A stretch of 64,000 nt of DNA from Volvox africanus (taxonomy: Eukaryota; Chlorophyta; Chlorophyceae; Chlamydomonadales; Volvocaceae), in contig BSDZ01000019.1 of assembly GCA_030268105.1 (NCBI GenBank), positions 2,543,501-2,607,500 of the forward strand, written 5' to 3'. Shown here piece by piece: positions 63,291 through 64,000 of the stretch. The stretch's first letter is position 1; each line of letters opens with the position of its first letter. The notes under the pieces were generated by a model that saw only the letters and a program-made list of their open reading frames with translations, was not told where the DNA came from and did not search any database. A program made the translations under genes and the position numbers.

Positions 63291-64000
63291 TGTTGTATCC
63301 TTCCTTCTTCGATCATGCACTGATTCTGCACGTCTGAGTATTAGCTACACGTGCATGGTGCTTATGAACAGCAAGACACTTCAGTGCAAGCAACGTGACA
63401 GCGGAAGACTTATAGATAAGGAAAGATTCAACTTACAATGATCTTCAGTTGCAAATTAGAAGTCTGCCGTCAGACCCCGCGGGCAGTGTTCATCATCCGG
63501 CTGAAGATGCTATGCTAGAATAGCTCAGGCCGAATATAAATGCATAAAACGTATATATCAGAATCAGACCGAGTTAAGTACACGAGTACTTGATCCAAAT
63601 TAGCGTCAAGCCGGTCTCTAGGCGGCCGTCCTCACACCTATCACGTCGCGATGCAGTACAGGTCTCACTGGATTTCGATCTCAAGTGTGAGTACCATCTT
63701 AGCACTGTTATGAATATCGCGTAATCCGTGATATTAATGGATGCAACGCATGCAATATGCGAAGGTCCGAATATCGATATTCAGTTGCCGACCCAACCAT
63801 CGTGATCGTTGCATTCTTGCATACGCTTATGGTTTATGACACAGATGAGGTAATAATATTCAAAGTATTATTACGCGAAATATTTTACCAATGGATAGAT
63901 TGCGCATTAATTATCAGCCTCGAGTCAAACATGTTGACCGACAGCGCGATGTCGTAGATGATAATGCGATATGCCTAATTAGTTAAATATACGCGAATAT
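63291..64000 (-). repeat. 5' LTR of E14 (LTR-A), cut by window end
   Basis: 710 bp visible from TGTTGTATCC; about 100 bp missing. Lacks ~10 bp near 63615-63655 compared with its partner. Confidence 0.9.

Larger units (their letters stand above)
59486..64000 (-). mobile_element. E14: group A3 non-autonomous element, 5' LTR cut by window end
   Basis: 3' LTR-A 59486-60300, pol remnant with the same RT-to-integrase deletion, tandem duplication and mini-element as E9, gag 61857-62957, leader, PBS and most of the 5' LTR (63291 onward). Inserted in the E13 leader. Confidence 0.88.

Overview
This window looks like repeat-rich nuclear DNA of a eukaryote and consists almost entirely of Ty3/gypsy LTR retrotransposons of the chromovirus type (protease, RT, RNase H, integrase, C-terminal chromodomain). 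I see no intact host gene. Clues to the organism are weak: conserved short GT-AG introns of about 72 nt in the element leaders, CCCTAAA/CCCTAA-like repeats at repair junctions, a tRNA-like SINE, and a decayed bacterial conjugation gene (TraD/VirD4 type, recalling Rickettsiales) captured inside an LTR. An oomycete, alga, fungus or other protist would all fit; I cannot name one.

Two LTR families are present. LTR-A (about 813 bp) starts TGTTGTACGCCGG and ends GGATACAACA. LTR-B (about 824 bp) starts TGTTGTGCTACG and ends GAGGTACAACA. Internal regions fall into four groups: A1, A2, A3 and B. I label the elements E1-E14. Left flank: E1 (B, minus, 1-2101, cut by the window) sits in the RNase H of E2 (A1, minus, 2102-7000), which also carries a SINE at 3835-4257. 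After a 368 bp unexplained stretch come E3 (A2, plus, 7369-11099) and an LTR-A fragment (11100-11573).

The core, 11574-54480, is a nested stack. E5 (A2, plus) contains E6 (A1, plus, 15774-51130) in its gag. E6 contains E7 (B, minus, 22329-50947) in its 3' LTR. E7 is fused to E8 (B, minus, from 23784). The E8/E7 5' LTR contains E9 (A3, plus, 30603-50195). E9 gag contains E10 (B, minus, 32073-47036), and E10 integrase contains E11 (B, plus, 33924-41394), the youngest and nearly intact copy, with two 824 bp LTRs that read identical. Five of these insertions have matching 5 bp target duplications (GGCAC, CTGGC/CTGAC, TACAG, GCCAT, CATGG). Two solo LTRs (TSDs CAGGA, CGTCG) and a 104 bp miniature LTR-like element (TSD GACTT) are added. 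A 2770 bp patchwork (11889-14658) interrupts the E5 5' LTR at the centre of a palindrome and holds the traD fragment. Right flank: E12 (A1, minus, 54481-58326), E13 (A3, plus, 58327-59485) and E14 (A3, minus, 59486-end).

The most unusual biology is in the element design. (1) In B, A2 and A3, gag and pol share one frame separated by a single UAG, followed after 7 nt by a conserved stem-loop, which suggests programmed stop-codon readthrough. (2) The leaders of B and A2 (decayed in A3) carry an extra small ORF upstream of gag that becomes continuous only when a short GT-AG intron is removed. (3) LTRs and the region before the polypurine tract contain hairpins with compensating base changes between families. 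(4) Two deletion derivatives (E8/E10 and E9/E14) each appear at two sites with the same internal deletion, as expected for non-autonomous elements mobilised in trans.
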